Origin: Prosopocoilus inquinatus
Lineage: Eukaryota; Arthropoda; Insecta; Coleoptera; Lucanidae
Reading direction: 5' to 3'
DNA length: 64,000 bases
NCBI GenBank assembly: GCA_036172665.1
Contig: CM069871.1
Span: forward strand, 1,612,001 to 1,676,000
This document shows, in pieces, positions 44,397 to 54,378 of the stretch (the stretch's first letter is position 1; every line of letters starts with the position of its first letter). Under the pieces are notes generated by a model. It did not search any database, had not been told where the DNA came from, and saw only the letters and a program-made list of their open reading frames with translations. Both the position numbers and the translations under genes were made by a program.

Positions 44397-47300
44397 GTCA
44401 GTACAAAATGCATTTCCGCAGAAACTTCTCTTCTGTGAATGTGAGTGTGGATGTGAATGTGAATGGAATACTTAAGCAGTCGCCTTCTCATGAATTTATT
44501 CAGCTTTTCTTTTTTTTTTTTTTAAATTGCAACCTCCAATCGCGCTTAATAATTACTTTGGGATTTGGTTAGGTGCGTATGTTTTAGTGTACGACACGAC
44601 TTACCCAATCATCGTCGGGGAATACCCTTCCGCTCCTTTCGTCTTCGGATCGACGGCGGCACTCGCCTGGCAATTACCCTACGAACTCTTCGGACCTTTC
44701 CTGAAGCTCAAGGGGAAAGGAAAGCTCCGGCGCGTCGACAAATTGGCGAACGACAAAGACGACGACGACGACAAAAAACAAAACGAAGTTTGGCCCACCC
44801 ATCATCACAAGACGACGCATTTCCTGCCGGAGTACATGCATTATTTCAAGCCTGTGAGATACGGAAACCAGGCGTACCAAAACACGGCGGCCTATCGCCA
44901 AGCGCAAAAAAGGAAGTACTCGTACCAACAAAGGATTAATTACTTGGCGAACAGGCGCAGGAGACCTGTAACGACGTACGTGGATCCCTTCTACAATGAG
45001 GTTCACAGGAGGACGAGGAGGCAGCTTTTTGTAAAAGTTGAAAAATTTTTATCAGTGTAAGATTTTTTTCAATATTTTTTACGAAACCTACCATATCGCT
45101 TTATTATAGCCAGTGTTGTTAATGATACATTTCTAATAGTATCTAGATATAGATGCAGATACTTTCACAAATATGTATCTAGATGCAGATGCAGATACTT
45201 TCACAAATATGTATCTAGATGCAGATGCAAATATAAAAAAAGTATCTGCAGTTTATTAAGATACTTGCAAGTGTAAAATTCAATAACCTATGCAGTAGTG
45301 GAGGTACGGTATTATTTGCGATCCAAATCGACTTTCTTTGTGAAAATTGACGAAGTTTTCGTATGAATATGTGAACAATGTACAGGGTGGACCATTTTTG
45401 ATGGTTTTACAGGGTTTCTCAGTTATTTATAGGAATAGAAGAAAACCGTTTTCGTGACCCAGTGCTACTTTTTCAAGAAAAACTCAGTGGAGAAAACAAA
45501 AGTTAGCTATCTCCATTCGTTCGGGAAATATCGGCAGAAAACGAATTTTTCCGAAAAATTATTTTTCACAATATCTCAGCTGTTTGACAAGATACTTTGA
45601 AAATTCAAAAACTGTTTTATTCAGAAATTAATGTAGATTTCGCTGACGTTATTGTCTTTTGTAAAAACTGCGCCAGTTCTGCGAAACGGACTATAACTTT
45701 CTAATTTTAAATGGAAACCGTAGTTGGCTATGACACAAATAAATTGCTTATTTAATGAGGTTTTCAAAAATATAAGGTTTGATATAATTATTTTTATAAA
45801 TAACAAAGATACTTACTATTTTTAATTTTCCGGTAGCTAACAAGCCATCCATGACACCAAAAACAAAAAATATAGTTCAATTGTTTTCCCAAAAATCAAT
45901 TATTATTAAGTAAAACGGTTAATTTAATTCAATAAATAAATAGCTTCATATATCTATCTGAAACTGACATAAAATCACAAGAACGTAAAAATGGATTAAC
46001 TCCATTTGAACATTTCTTTAATTATTAATGTGAATAGTTAAGAGATTTTTATAAATTTTAAATTGCATAAGTTAGTACATTTCTTTAAGAAATAATAATT
46101 TCATTATTTTGCAGTACTTATCACGCTATCTATGACAATAAAAACAAAAGAAAATTCAGTTGTTTTCCTCAAAAATCTATTATTAGAATAAATAATACAG
46201 GTAATTAAATTTAACAAAATAAATATCTAATGCTATTAGAGAACTCAAGTAATGTAAATATGGATTAACTGTTAATGCAGCTTTGAAGAATTATATGTTA
46301 TATGTTCCTTTGAAATTATTAAATCTTAAATTTTATATTATCAAAAATTCTTAGATATGTTTATTTCACTTATCCGCGATTACATTTATTAATAAACAAA
46401 AGTTCTTGAAAGCATTATTAAACTTAGGAAATATCCGACAATTCAATTATTTCTTAAAGAAATGTACTAACTTATGCAATTTAAAATTTATAAAAATCTC
46501 TTAACTATTCACATTAATAATTAAAGAAATGTTCAAATGGAGTTAATCCATTTTTACGTTCTTGTGATTTTATGTCAGTCTCTGATAGATATATGAAGCT
46601 ATTTATTTATTGAATTAAATTAACCGTTTTACTTAATAATAATTGATTTTTGGGAAGACAATTGAACTATATTTTTTGTTTTTGGTGTCATGGATGGCTT
46701 GTTATCTATCGGAAAATAAAAAATAATAAGTATCTTTGTTATTTATAAAAATAATTATATCAAACCTTATATTTTTGAAAACCTCATTAAATAAGCAATT
46801 TATTTGTGTCATAGCCAACTACGGTTTCCATTTAAAATTAGAAAGTTATAGTCCGTTTCGCAGAACTGGCGCAGTTTTTACAAAAGACAATAACGTCAGC
46901 GAAATCTACATTAATTTCTGAATAAAACAGTTTTTGAATTTTCAAAATATCTTGTCAAACAGCTGAGATATTGTGAAAAATAATTTTTTGGAAAAATTCG
47001 TTTTCTGCCGATATTTCCCGAACGAATGGAGATAGCTAACTTTTGTTTTCTCCACTGAGTTTTTCTTGAAAAAGTAGCACTGGGTCACGAAAACGGTTTT
47101 CTTCTATTCCTATAAATAACTGAGAAACCCTGTTAAACCATCAAAAATGGACCACACTGTACACACTAAAATCTGTGATAATTTTCACAATTTTTTTCAG
47201 CAGTATGTCTGTTTAAATAGAAAATTTATCTTTGTAATTAAGTTGATCAATAAGCTGATAAGTCACTACCTGGTTTTGTATGAAACCAAGTCAAGTCAAC

Positions 47301-50300
47301 GTAAAAATATAAAGTCAATATCAACAGAAATGACTCTACTTCCGTATCAGACAAGTTATTTGTCAAATTAATCTAGGATCTTTAGTTGCAAGCTTGTTGT
47401 AGCTAAGAGAGCGTTCCCATAATCAAGAAAAGTTGATAAAATCAACAATACAGTCTTTTCCCTTTGATTCTCTCCTTTTGTCAATTATCTTTCCCAATTT
47501 TTTAAATAATTTTCAAGTTTCTGAACTATCAAATCGCGTTTTAAATAGAACAGTCATTTGACAAACTGGAAAACATAATTAAAAAAAGGGGAAAATCAAA
47601 AATAAAATCGGAGGTTGCATTTCCGCCAAGGTCTGCTGTTTTATGGAAGTTCAAAGTGTATCTAAAATGTATCTTGGTATCTCAAATGAATAGATACAGT
47701 GTAATTGCATCTAGATGCAGATACAGTTACATTTTTTTAGTAGTATCTGAGATATGTATCTAGAAACTCAAAAAGTATTTAGGATACTGTATCTAGATAC
47801 TTGCATCTAGATACTTAACAACACTGATTATAGTTTGGATCAAATAGGGTTAAACGCTTTAACTTCAACGATCAATTCCTGAATTGAACCGTACGTCATC
47901 AATACGTCATCATACAGATTGGTACAGATTTCTTTCTTCTTTTTAATACACAACAAAATTAGTGCGAGTGTGTGCAAGGCAATACTTGCACTGAATACTT
48001 ATGAGCAGGGAAAATAATTCAGGCCACTTAATGTTGAACGCTTTTTTTTATGCTGAATGTACTATTTATTTCTGCCACCTTTCCGCGGCTCTGATGCATC
48101 ATATAGACGAGGAAAGTAAACGTCACAGAAGGCGGAGCTGAATCGTTTACTGTCTTTGTCTAATAAATCAGACGTATGTCGTAAATTACTGTCGCTGTAA
48201 CACCGGAGTTGACCTGAACATAACCTAATATTTAAGAATGTTAAGGCAACGAGATCAAACAAGATAATTGAAAATAACCTCCGCCCACAATAATTTTTTT
48301 TTTAAATTGTATTTCGGCAGCTAAGCTGCCATCTTCAGTACGCTACCAACTTAAAGGCGCTAAAATATGTCTAAGAACAACCTAATCACACTGACAAAAT
48401 CATAAAAATGTTAAACCTAACAACAATCTAATCATCCTAACAAATATATATGTATAAATGCAAGTAAATATAAATTAATATGTGAAAATCTAAAATAAAC
48501 TATATATGTTATGTATAAACCGGAAAAAAAAACTCCGATTTATACATACTATATATAGTTTATTTTAAATTTTCACATATTAATTTATATTTACTTTTAT
48601 TTATACATATATATTTGTTAGGATGATTAGATTGTTGTTAGGTTTAACATTTTTATGATTTTGTCAGTGTGATTAGGTTGTTTTTAGACATTTTTTAGTG
48701 CCTTTAAGTTGGTAGCGTACTGAAGATGGCAGCTTATCTGCCGAAATACGTATCTACGGATAAGAAAATTATTGTGGGAGGAGGTTATTTTCAATTATCT
48801 ATTAAAGTATCTCTTAAACCACAGTCTCCTTTACTATTTTAGATTAAACAAGATATTACCGTTTTATAAGTTGGTATCTTGTATAAGGTGACTACGCGAG
48901 AATTCTCACTCCCTTTAACTCTTTTATTTTTGATTTTAGGAAAAAGTGCTTAATACAAAACGTAAATGGACTAATTCAAAGTTTCTCTGCGTGGTCACAG
49001 AAAAACAATTGATGGTCGGATAAAAGAGATATAAACTAAAGTTTTTTTTTTTTTTTAATGGAACATCCTGTATTTTATTACGTTTTCGATTCGAAATATA
49101 ATTCTAATTCTAATGGGACTGTACGTATAATAAAACTAATCTAGAAGGTATCTATAAAATAATTCCTGCATAATTTATTAATTTTTCATTTTAGAAAGAA
49201 AAAAAGTTGTAGAATTTATTTCAGTACTGCTACATATACTCACAACAAACAATTGAGCGTCAAACACCCAAAAAAGAAAAATTAACGAAGTTTTGCTTTT
49301 AAATAAAATGACATTAAATAAAATTTTACCATTAACGTATTAAATCGGTTTACATGGTTCCTAAAAATTAACTTTTTAACTAGAAACGAAAAATATTTCG
49401 GAAAAATTGAATTTTAAAAAATGACTAAAAATTTAACGTAAAACACATTCAAAGCATCTTCAATTTTTTTTACGCAAAGTGTAAATCTTTTTAACATGTT
49501 TTGATTCACATCTCTTAGTATAAAAGAATCATTATTCAAGTTTTCTATTTCTAAAATTCAAAAATAAAATAAATTAAATAGGAATTATTTTAAAATTTAA
49601 ATTTTATTTAATGTCATTTTATTTGAAAGCAAAACTTCGTTTATTTTTTTGGATATTTGACGGTCAATTGTTTGTTGTGAGTATCTGTAGCAGTACTCAA
49701 ATAAATTCTGCAACTTTTTTTATCCTTTTTTCTTTCTAAAATAAAAAATAAAAAAATTAAGCAGGAATTACTTTATAGACACCCTCTACATTATTAGTTT
49801 TATTACACATACAGTCCCATTAGAATTTTATTTCGAATCGAAAAACGTAATAAAATACAGGTGTTCCAAATAAATAGTGAGAAAACCCCTCGACTACATT
49901 AATTCACTGAAAGCGAATACGTATTTCGGTAACGAAGTTACCATCTTCAGCGTTAAACTGATATTGAATATCAGTTTAGCGCTGAAGATGGTAAAAATAA
50001 ACTGATATTGAATATCAGTTTAGCGCTGAAGATGGTAACTTCGTTACCGAAATACGTATTCGCTTTCAGTGAATTAATGTGGTCGAGGGGTTTTCTCACT
50101 ATTTATTTGGATTACAGCCACAGGTTTTGTGTTGCTTCGTGATTACAGGTGTTCCAATAAAAAAAACTTATGTTTAGTTTACATCTTGATTATCTGACCA
50201 TCAATTGTTTTTTTTTTTTTGTGAGCACACGGAGAAACTTTGAATTAGTCCCTATAAGTTTTGCATTAAACATGTTTCCCCGAAATCAAAAATAAAGGAG

Positions 50301-53300
50301 TTAAAGGGGGTAGGAATTCTCGCGTAGTCACCCTGTACATTGTATTGAAAAATGCTTGACAAACACATTGCCTACTTTTCCACAGAATTTTTTTGAATTT
50401 TGTATTTTTAGGTTATGTTTATTAATGGTTTATTGACCTGCAGCTGAACTCAGCTCAGACAAGCATTTTATACATTTTTTTTTTAATAACAAATGAATTA
50501 ACTAATTAAGTACAATAAGCACAACTAGAATAATTTTATTGAAGCATTTCATCCTAAGTTTTAGTGATAAGCAAAAGTTTACGCGACGGTTCTCTGTGAA
50601 GCGAGTATTTTCAGTTTGTTTGGTGTAATCCATGCGTTTTTCAAATTCAAATTTAAATTCAAATTCAAATTCAAATTTATTCCCTGTGTAATATTAGATA
50701 CAAGATCAATATAACATGAGAACTGTCAATATAAAGAAAAAATAATAAAAACTAAATATAAAACTAACAACATAAAAAATTAATAACGAACATAAAAATA
50801 AGATCATACAAATTTCAATAACTAAGAATAAGGAAATAAAAGAAATTAATGAGAAATTTAAACATTACATAATAAATAAAGAGTCCTAATTGGGTAACTC
50901 GAGATATTTCAATTTTGACCTTCTAATAGAAATTGATTTACTGAATAAAAAGAATTAGATATAAAAAACAGCTTTAATTTAGTCTTAAAACTTTTTCTTT
51001 TTACAGTCCAATAGAATCCGTTTCAAATTTCGCGCCGGATTTAGGACCGCCCACTTTCCTAATCTATTGTTATTGAATGGGAGGGGAAGGAATGCAACGC
51101 AGGCGTTCTGATTTGGCAGAGATTAATGTGGGCGGGGCTATTACAGTAAATTTTCGTACTGTTCGGGGAACAAGTGGCCCGAATTCTTTTCCCTGGTTAT
51201 GAGTCATACCCAACCTTACTTAGTCCAAACTATATCATAATTGTTCAAAGAAAAACAAAATTTTTTTGCTTTCTTTCTTTTGTAATTTTTATTTTTAAAG
51301 AATGAAACTTGATTATTATTATTAAGCCAGGCTCTTTGATGGGGTTGGAGGGTGGTGATGTGGAGGTAGAACTTACGATCTTACGATGACGTTTATTTGT
51401 GTTCCTTCTCTGTTTACGCGCGTTTGACAATCACGAAGTTATACAGAGATGAAACAAAACGCACTGTGTACATTTTAGCCCTGCTTGTTTGCAGACAAAG
51501 GAAGGACGGTAGGGCATGTTTGCTGAAGGCTGTGTGCGAAGTAAGTCAAGCATCTGAAGTGGGAAAAGGAACGTTCATAGAGGAAATTATTAAAGCAATA
51601 TTCAGGTACGTACCGGTCTACATATTATTAATATTAATGGAATGGTAGCGGGTTTGGGGAGGAGGGGGCGCAGCGTTTGCCCCACCAGCAGAACTCTCGT
51701 CGCATTTCTTTTTCTTCCTCTTCGGCTTCATGTAAATTTTGTTTCACGAAATTATCCGCGTCTCTCCTCTTTCCGAGTGCGAAAGTAATTTTATTGAAAA
51801 CGAAATGCGAAATTGCGCTTTCGAAATAATCAACATACCTTTTTCGTATGGAGATGGGGTTCTAATTTAATTATTGCTAATTGCTGAGGTTTGTTTAATA
51901 CTGTAGATTTTTTCAACTTTATAATTTTTACATTTATTACGCAGGTCGATGCATCATTAATAAAAATACACACACAGGGTGTTGCATTTGAAAGTTTAAA
52001 GGAAAAATTACAAAATACCCGGCTTTGTTTGCACGAGATGAACACCCTGTCTAATATATTTAAGCGAGCCACATAGACAGGGCCGTATCTATTGTTTTCG
52101 GCGGCCCGGGCGAAACAATTTTCAGCGCCCTTTTTACACGATGATAATCCACACTGTCAAATTTCAGTATTCGGCATTATTGCTAACTTTGTTAATTTTT
52201 CACGATAATTGCAATGATGCAGTTTTTAAAAACAACTGAACATCGCGTTTACGAGAAAAGGACGAAAAGACACGGACTCATTTAGTCACTTCATCCTAAA
52301 TTAAGAAATAAAGAAAACATTTTGGTTCTTTACAAATTCGTCAAGACGCTTTGCGGCATGGAAACAATCAAAAAGCAATAAAATAAATCAATGTTGAAAT
52401 TGATTGCTAAAAAAAAAAAATAAAACTCCTAAAGAAAATTAGAGAATAAATAAATAAAATAAAATAATAAAATAAAAGAAGACTGCCGCAATAAAAAATT
52501 GAAAAAAAAACATACTTGCGGTTATGTGTTAAGATTTCAGATTTCGAAAAAGACATGTTTATATCTTCATAAAATTGTAATATTTCGCACTCTTGATATT
52601 TTCGGTGTTTTCAAACAAATGAATAATAATGAATTTAAGATTTACACACTCACACTGCACATAAATGCAACAACAAAAAAAAAATACATGAAAGTTTTTA
52701 TTTGCTCGTTATGCTTCTATTGATTTTGTTCGAATTAATTACGCCATTTTCTTTTGATTGAATTTTTTTGAGTTTTTCATTGCTCCCTTTATTTTTTATG
52801 TTTATTTTTGTTATTTGTTTTCGATTTTTCATCCTTGCAAGACGTTACGCTCCACAGACTCCACACAACAGCGATTTTTATTAAAATGATTTTCATATTC
52901 CGCCGGAAAATCGTCGATTTTCTTTTGTTTTTTTTTGTTCACCGTCCGCTTCATGTTTCGATTTTGTTTCTTTTTTACGTTCCCCCGGAAAATTCTCGAT
53001 CATCTTTTGTTTTTCGTTCACCATTGCGCTCACTTCATGTTTTGATTTTGTCTCTTTATGCTCTTTTGATTTTGTCTCTTTATGCTCTTTTGTTTCTTTT
53101 TGTCGAAATATTATTTTATAACGTGTTTTTGTTTTTAATTTGACATCCAGAGAGCTGCGACTGGCACGCCTAAAACTGATATACACCCAGACGCCAAATT
53201 ATAATATAAAACACAAGTTACTCTATTAAATTATTTTTTACTTTTCTCAGTATTTTTCTTGACTTTTTTTAAAATCATTTTCAAGCAGTTTGCTGGTCTT

Positions 53301-54026
53301 TTTTATTTGGATTTTTCATCTTCTTTCGTACGCCGTTGTATTTCTTTTGCTATATTTTTCGTTAGTTTTTTTTAAATTAGTTTTTCTTTGTAGCCGGAGA
53401 ATCGTTGATTATCTTATTTTGCTCGTTATTCGCCTTATCGCAATGTTTTTCCTTCACTTTGCATGTTAATTCACTTTTGTTTTTTTCTTCTTCTATTATC
53501 GAGTTTATGTCTCATGTTCCATTGACGCTATTTGCAATTTAATGTATGTGTTTTGTTTGTTTTCCTTCAAAGTGAGCTAGGCTAAGCGCTGAGCCACCCG
53601 CCTGCCCAATTACAAATCTTAAATCTTCATTATTAAATTTTTGGTTATTAATATCAATCTTGGAGCAAAAAAAAAAACAATATTAAATTATTTTCGGGTA
53701 TGCTATTACTGGGCTTACGGGTTCAAAATCAAGCAAGTCGTTCGGATTGCGGTGGAATCGTTTCTCGAGCTACTCTTCTGCTGATGAGGCTCCAATTAGG
53801 TCCGAAATAGCGCTATGCAGAGGATGCTTGAGGGTCCCACTGCAATCTGAACAGACTTCTATTAACATAGTTTTTGTTGCAGAATTTAGAGTCTTTTTAC
53901 GTTTGCAGGTTTCATCCTCATCCCACGGGAAAAGAACACGACGTCTACGACTCAGCGGCGGCGAAATACCATAACTGCACGGAAATGTATCCGAGCTGTG
54001 ACTATTCCCTGTGGGACTTTTTCTGA
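44207..54026 (+). CDS. DM4/DM12 family secreted protein, gene C (four exons, about 300 aa)
   Basis: Exons: 44207-44396, 44573-45056, 51495-51605 and 53909-54026, phases 1, 2, 2. The protein has a signal peptide (MEPNLITCVFLLVITSVLQA), RTLSRKRRYLLFPVGSSLQL, then PSAPFVFGSTAALAWQLPYE, a charged, tyrosine- and histidine-rich middle, HRRTRRQLFVKVEKFLS, then KDGRACLLKAVCEVS, and a last exon with AAAKYHNCTEMYPSC and a stop after WDFF. It is longer than A and B because of the middle region of exon 2. The start ATG at 44207 sits just before the signal peptide in an aaaATGg context. The poly(A) signal AATAAA lies at 54044, only 18 bases after the stop. Secretion and convertase cleavage are inferred; the biochemical role is unknown. 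Confidence 0.87.
44573..45056 (+). CDS. Gene C exon 2
   Basis: The acceptor is tttggttag (44571-44572) and the donor GTAAGA (45057). Encodes AYVLVYDTTYPIIVGE onward. It contains the acidic run KDDDDDKK and ends with the second basic cluster HRRTRR and KVEKFLS. It has no cysteine. Confidence 0.86.
45103..47834. mobile_element. Non-autonomous hAT-type foldback element, 2.7 kb
   Basis: The ends CAGTGTTGTTAA (from 45111) and TTAACAACACTG (to 47826) are inverted. The flanks attatagc (45103-45110) and attatagt (47827-47834) match in 7 of 8 bases. Subterminal regions carry many copies of gtatctagatgcagatac-like words on both sides (45150-45260 and 47650-47815), as expected for hAT transposase-binding subterminal repeats. 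The interior is another palindrome. No transposase frame is present. Confidence 0.75.
45381..47162. mobile_element. Nested palindrome with about 720-bp arms
   Basis: Left arm 45381-46099, right arm 46443-47161, nearly exact reverse complements. Ends are tacagggtggacc and ggaccacactgta with TA at both edges. The identical 61-codon frames at 45806-45621 (-) and 46736-46921 (+) reflect this symmetry and are not genes. The center of about 340 bp is AT-rich. Confidence 0.82.
47835..48262. other. Unique intronic spacer
   Basis: Spacer between two palindromes within intron 2 of gene C. No feature recognised. Confidence 0.4.
48309..48345 (-). ncRNA. Hammerhead motif, left arm (3' strand incomplete)
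   Basis: On the - strand: gcgta, core CTGAAGA, extra T, stem II ggcagc/gctgcc, GAAA. After GAAATAC the sequence diverges, so stem III and the 3' strand of stem I are lost. Confidence 0.55.
48716..48758 (+). ncRNA. Hammerhead ribozyme motif, right arm (complete)
   Basis: Stem I cgta (48716-48719) pairs with tacg (48755-48758). Core CTGAAGA 48720-48726, an extra T, stem II ggcag/ctgcc with a cttat loop, GAAA 48743-48746, minimal stem III, triplet AUC with predicted cleavage after C48754. It has the same layout as the PLE copy at 1845-1887 but compensated stem sequences, which supports a maintained structure. Confidence 0.78.
49912..49954 (-). ncRNA. Hammerhead motif in solo PLE remnant, left arm
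   Basis: Same as 262-304 but with aacg in place of agcg on the 5' strand of stem I, giving one mismatch against cgct. Confidence 0.65.
50022..50064 (+). ncRNA. Hammerhead motif in solo PLE remnant, right arm
   Basis: Identical by eye to 1845-1887: agcg, CTGAAGA, stem II ggtaac/gttacc, GAAA, tacgtatt, cgct. Confidence 0.7.
51495..51605 (+). CDS. Gene C exon 3
   Basis: 111 nt, the same length and phases as exon 3 of A and B. Acceptor tgtttgcag, donor GTACGT. Encodes KDGRACLLKAVCEVS and EEIIKAIF. Confidence 0.88.
51606..53908. other. Gene C intron 3
   Basis: Contains a CAGGGCCG hAT-like end at 52079 with no partner found, a T-rich block of the GATCGTCTTTTGTTT family (about 52790-53560), and an HHR element at 53730-53860 just before exon 4. 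Confidence 0.5.
53730..53860 (+). mobile_element. Intronic HHR element upstream of gene C exon 4
   Basis: The ends ggattgcggtgg and ccactgcaatc are inverted, as in the 347-bp array module. The motif at 53775-53823 has stem I cttctg/cagagg, core CTGATGA (53781-53787), GAAA (53804-53807), stem III atagcgctat and the triplet AUG. G at position 17 violates the NUH rule, so it is probably inactive or slow. It lies in the sense of gene C, about 85 bases before the exon 4 acceptor. Confidence 0.65.
53909..54026 (+). CDS. Gene C exon 4
   Basis: Acceptor gtttgcag. Encodes FHPHPTGKEHDVYDSA then AAAKYHNCTEMYPSC and DYSLWDFF. The two cysteines match those of exon 4 in A and B. Confidence 0.85.
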
Positions 54027-54139
54027 CGACTGTGCAAACTCTGAATAAAATATTTGATCGAAAACCAATTCGATTTACTCCTCCAAGTCCTCTCAAGATT
54101 GCTTTGCGCTTAAGACTCGAACTAACTGCGACTGACATT

Positions 54140-54378
54140 TAATAATAACTTTGCTCCTACACAATTTTAAATCAGTGATGGTACTGTACTGCTCATGCGC
54201 TTTAGCTGAAAATGCTGTGTGTTTACCAAGAGCGCATGAGCAGAGTACAAAGAGCGCATGAGCAGAGTACAAAGAGCGCATGAGCAGAGTACAAAGAGCG
54301 CATGAGCAGAGTACAAAGAGCGCATGAGCAGTTCATTTCCGAACTGATTTAAAACTGTGTAAGAACAAAGCTATTATA
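54140..54378. mobile_element. MITE with an internal 22-bp minisatellite
   Basis: Inverted ends ataactttgctcctacaca (from 54146) and tgtgtaagaacaaagctat (to 54375), extending outwards into a palindromic taata context. Inside, gagcgcatgagcagagtaca-type 22-bp units repeat from 54230 to 54332, about 4.6 copies, with one inverted partner at 54185-54202. It lies about 90 bp after the gene C poly(A) signal. Confidence 0.7.

Larger units (their letters stand above)
48263..48808. mobile_element. PLE-like palindromic terminal-repeat pair with hammerheads
   Basis: The outer ends ttgaaaataacctccgccc and its complement enclose two inverted arms meeting near 48510-48545. Each arm carries a hammerhead motif and shares the ccgaaatacg and ctgaagatggcagc wording with the PLE arms, but the sequence otherwise differs from the 1-2 kb PLE family. 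No RT or endonuclease is present. It looks like the two inverted pLTRs of a second PLE family joined with no coding region. Confidence 0.68.
49856..50157. mobile_element. Solo palindromic remnant of the PLE family, with target duplication
   Basis: A 14-bp duplication, tacaggtgttccaa, flanks it at 49856-49869 and 50144-50157. Between are the two inverted PLE arms, shortened and meeting at gatattgaatatc, plus a partial third copy of the arm center (49974-49993). No coding sequence. The right end keeps ggattacagccacaggtttt, which shows the full terminus of this PLE family. Confidence 0.85.
48890..50340. mobile_element. Palindromic element of about 1.45 kb with PLE insertion
   Basis: Left end aaggtgactacgcgagaatt, right end aattctcgcgtagtcaccct. 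The arms (48897-49335 and about 49590-50330) are inverted; the right arm is interrupted by a PLE remnant at 49870-50143. Center about 250 bp. No coding capacity. End type (AGGGTGACTA) resembles mariner-like MITEs; this is uncertain. Confidence 0.72.
45057..51494. other. Gene C intron 2 (about 6.4 kb), mostly giant inverted repeats
   Basis: From left to right: a 2.7-kb hAT-type foldback (45111-47826), a 0.55-kb PLE-like palindrome (48263-48808) and a 1.45-kb palindrome (48890-50340) with a PLE remnant inside. The rest, 50340-51490, is AT-rich, with an (attcaa)n run near 50645. No extra exon is seen. Confidence 0.7.

Noticed and set aside
45621..46921. Two identical 61-codon frames in opposite strands
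   Set aside because: They are mirror copies within the arms of a palindrome; no coding evidence.
52079..52135. Left end of a hAT transposon (CAGGGCCGTATCTA)
   Set aside because: No inverted partner or 8-bp duplication could be found in the window.
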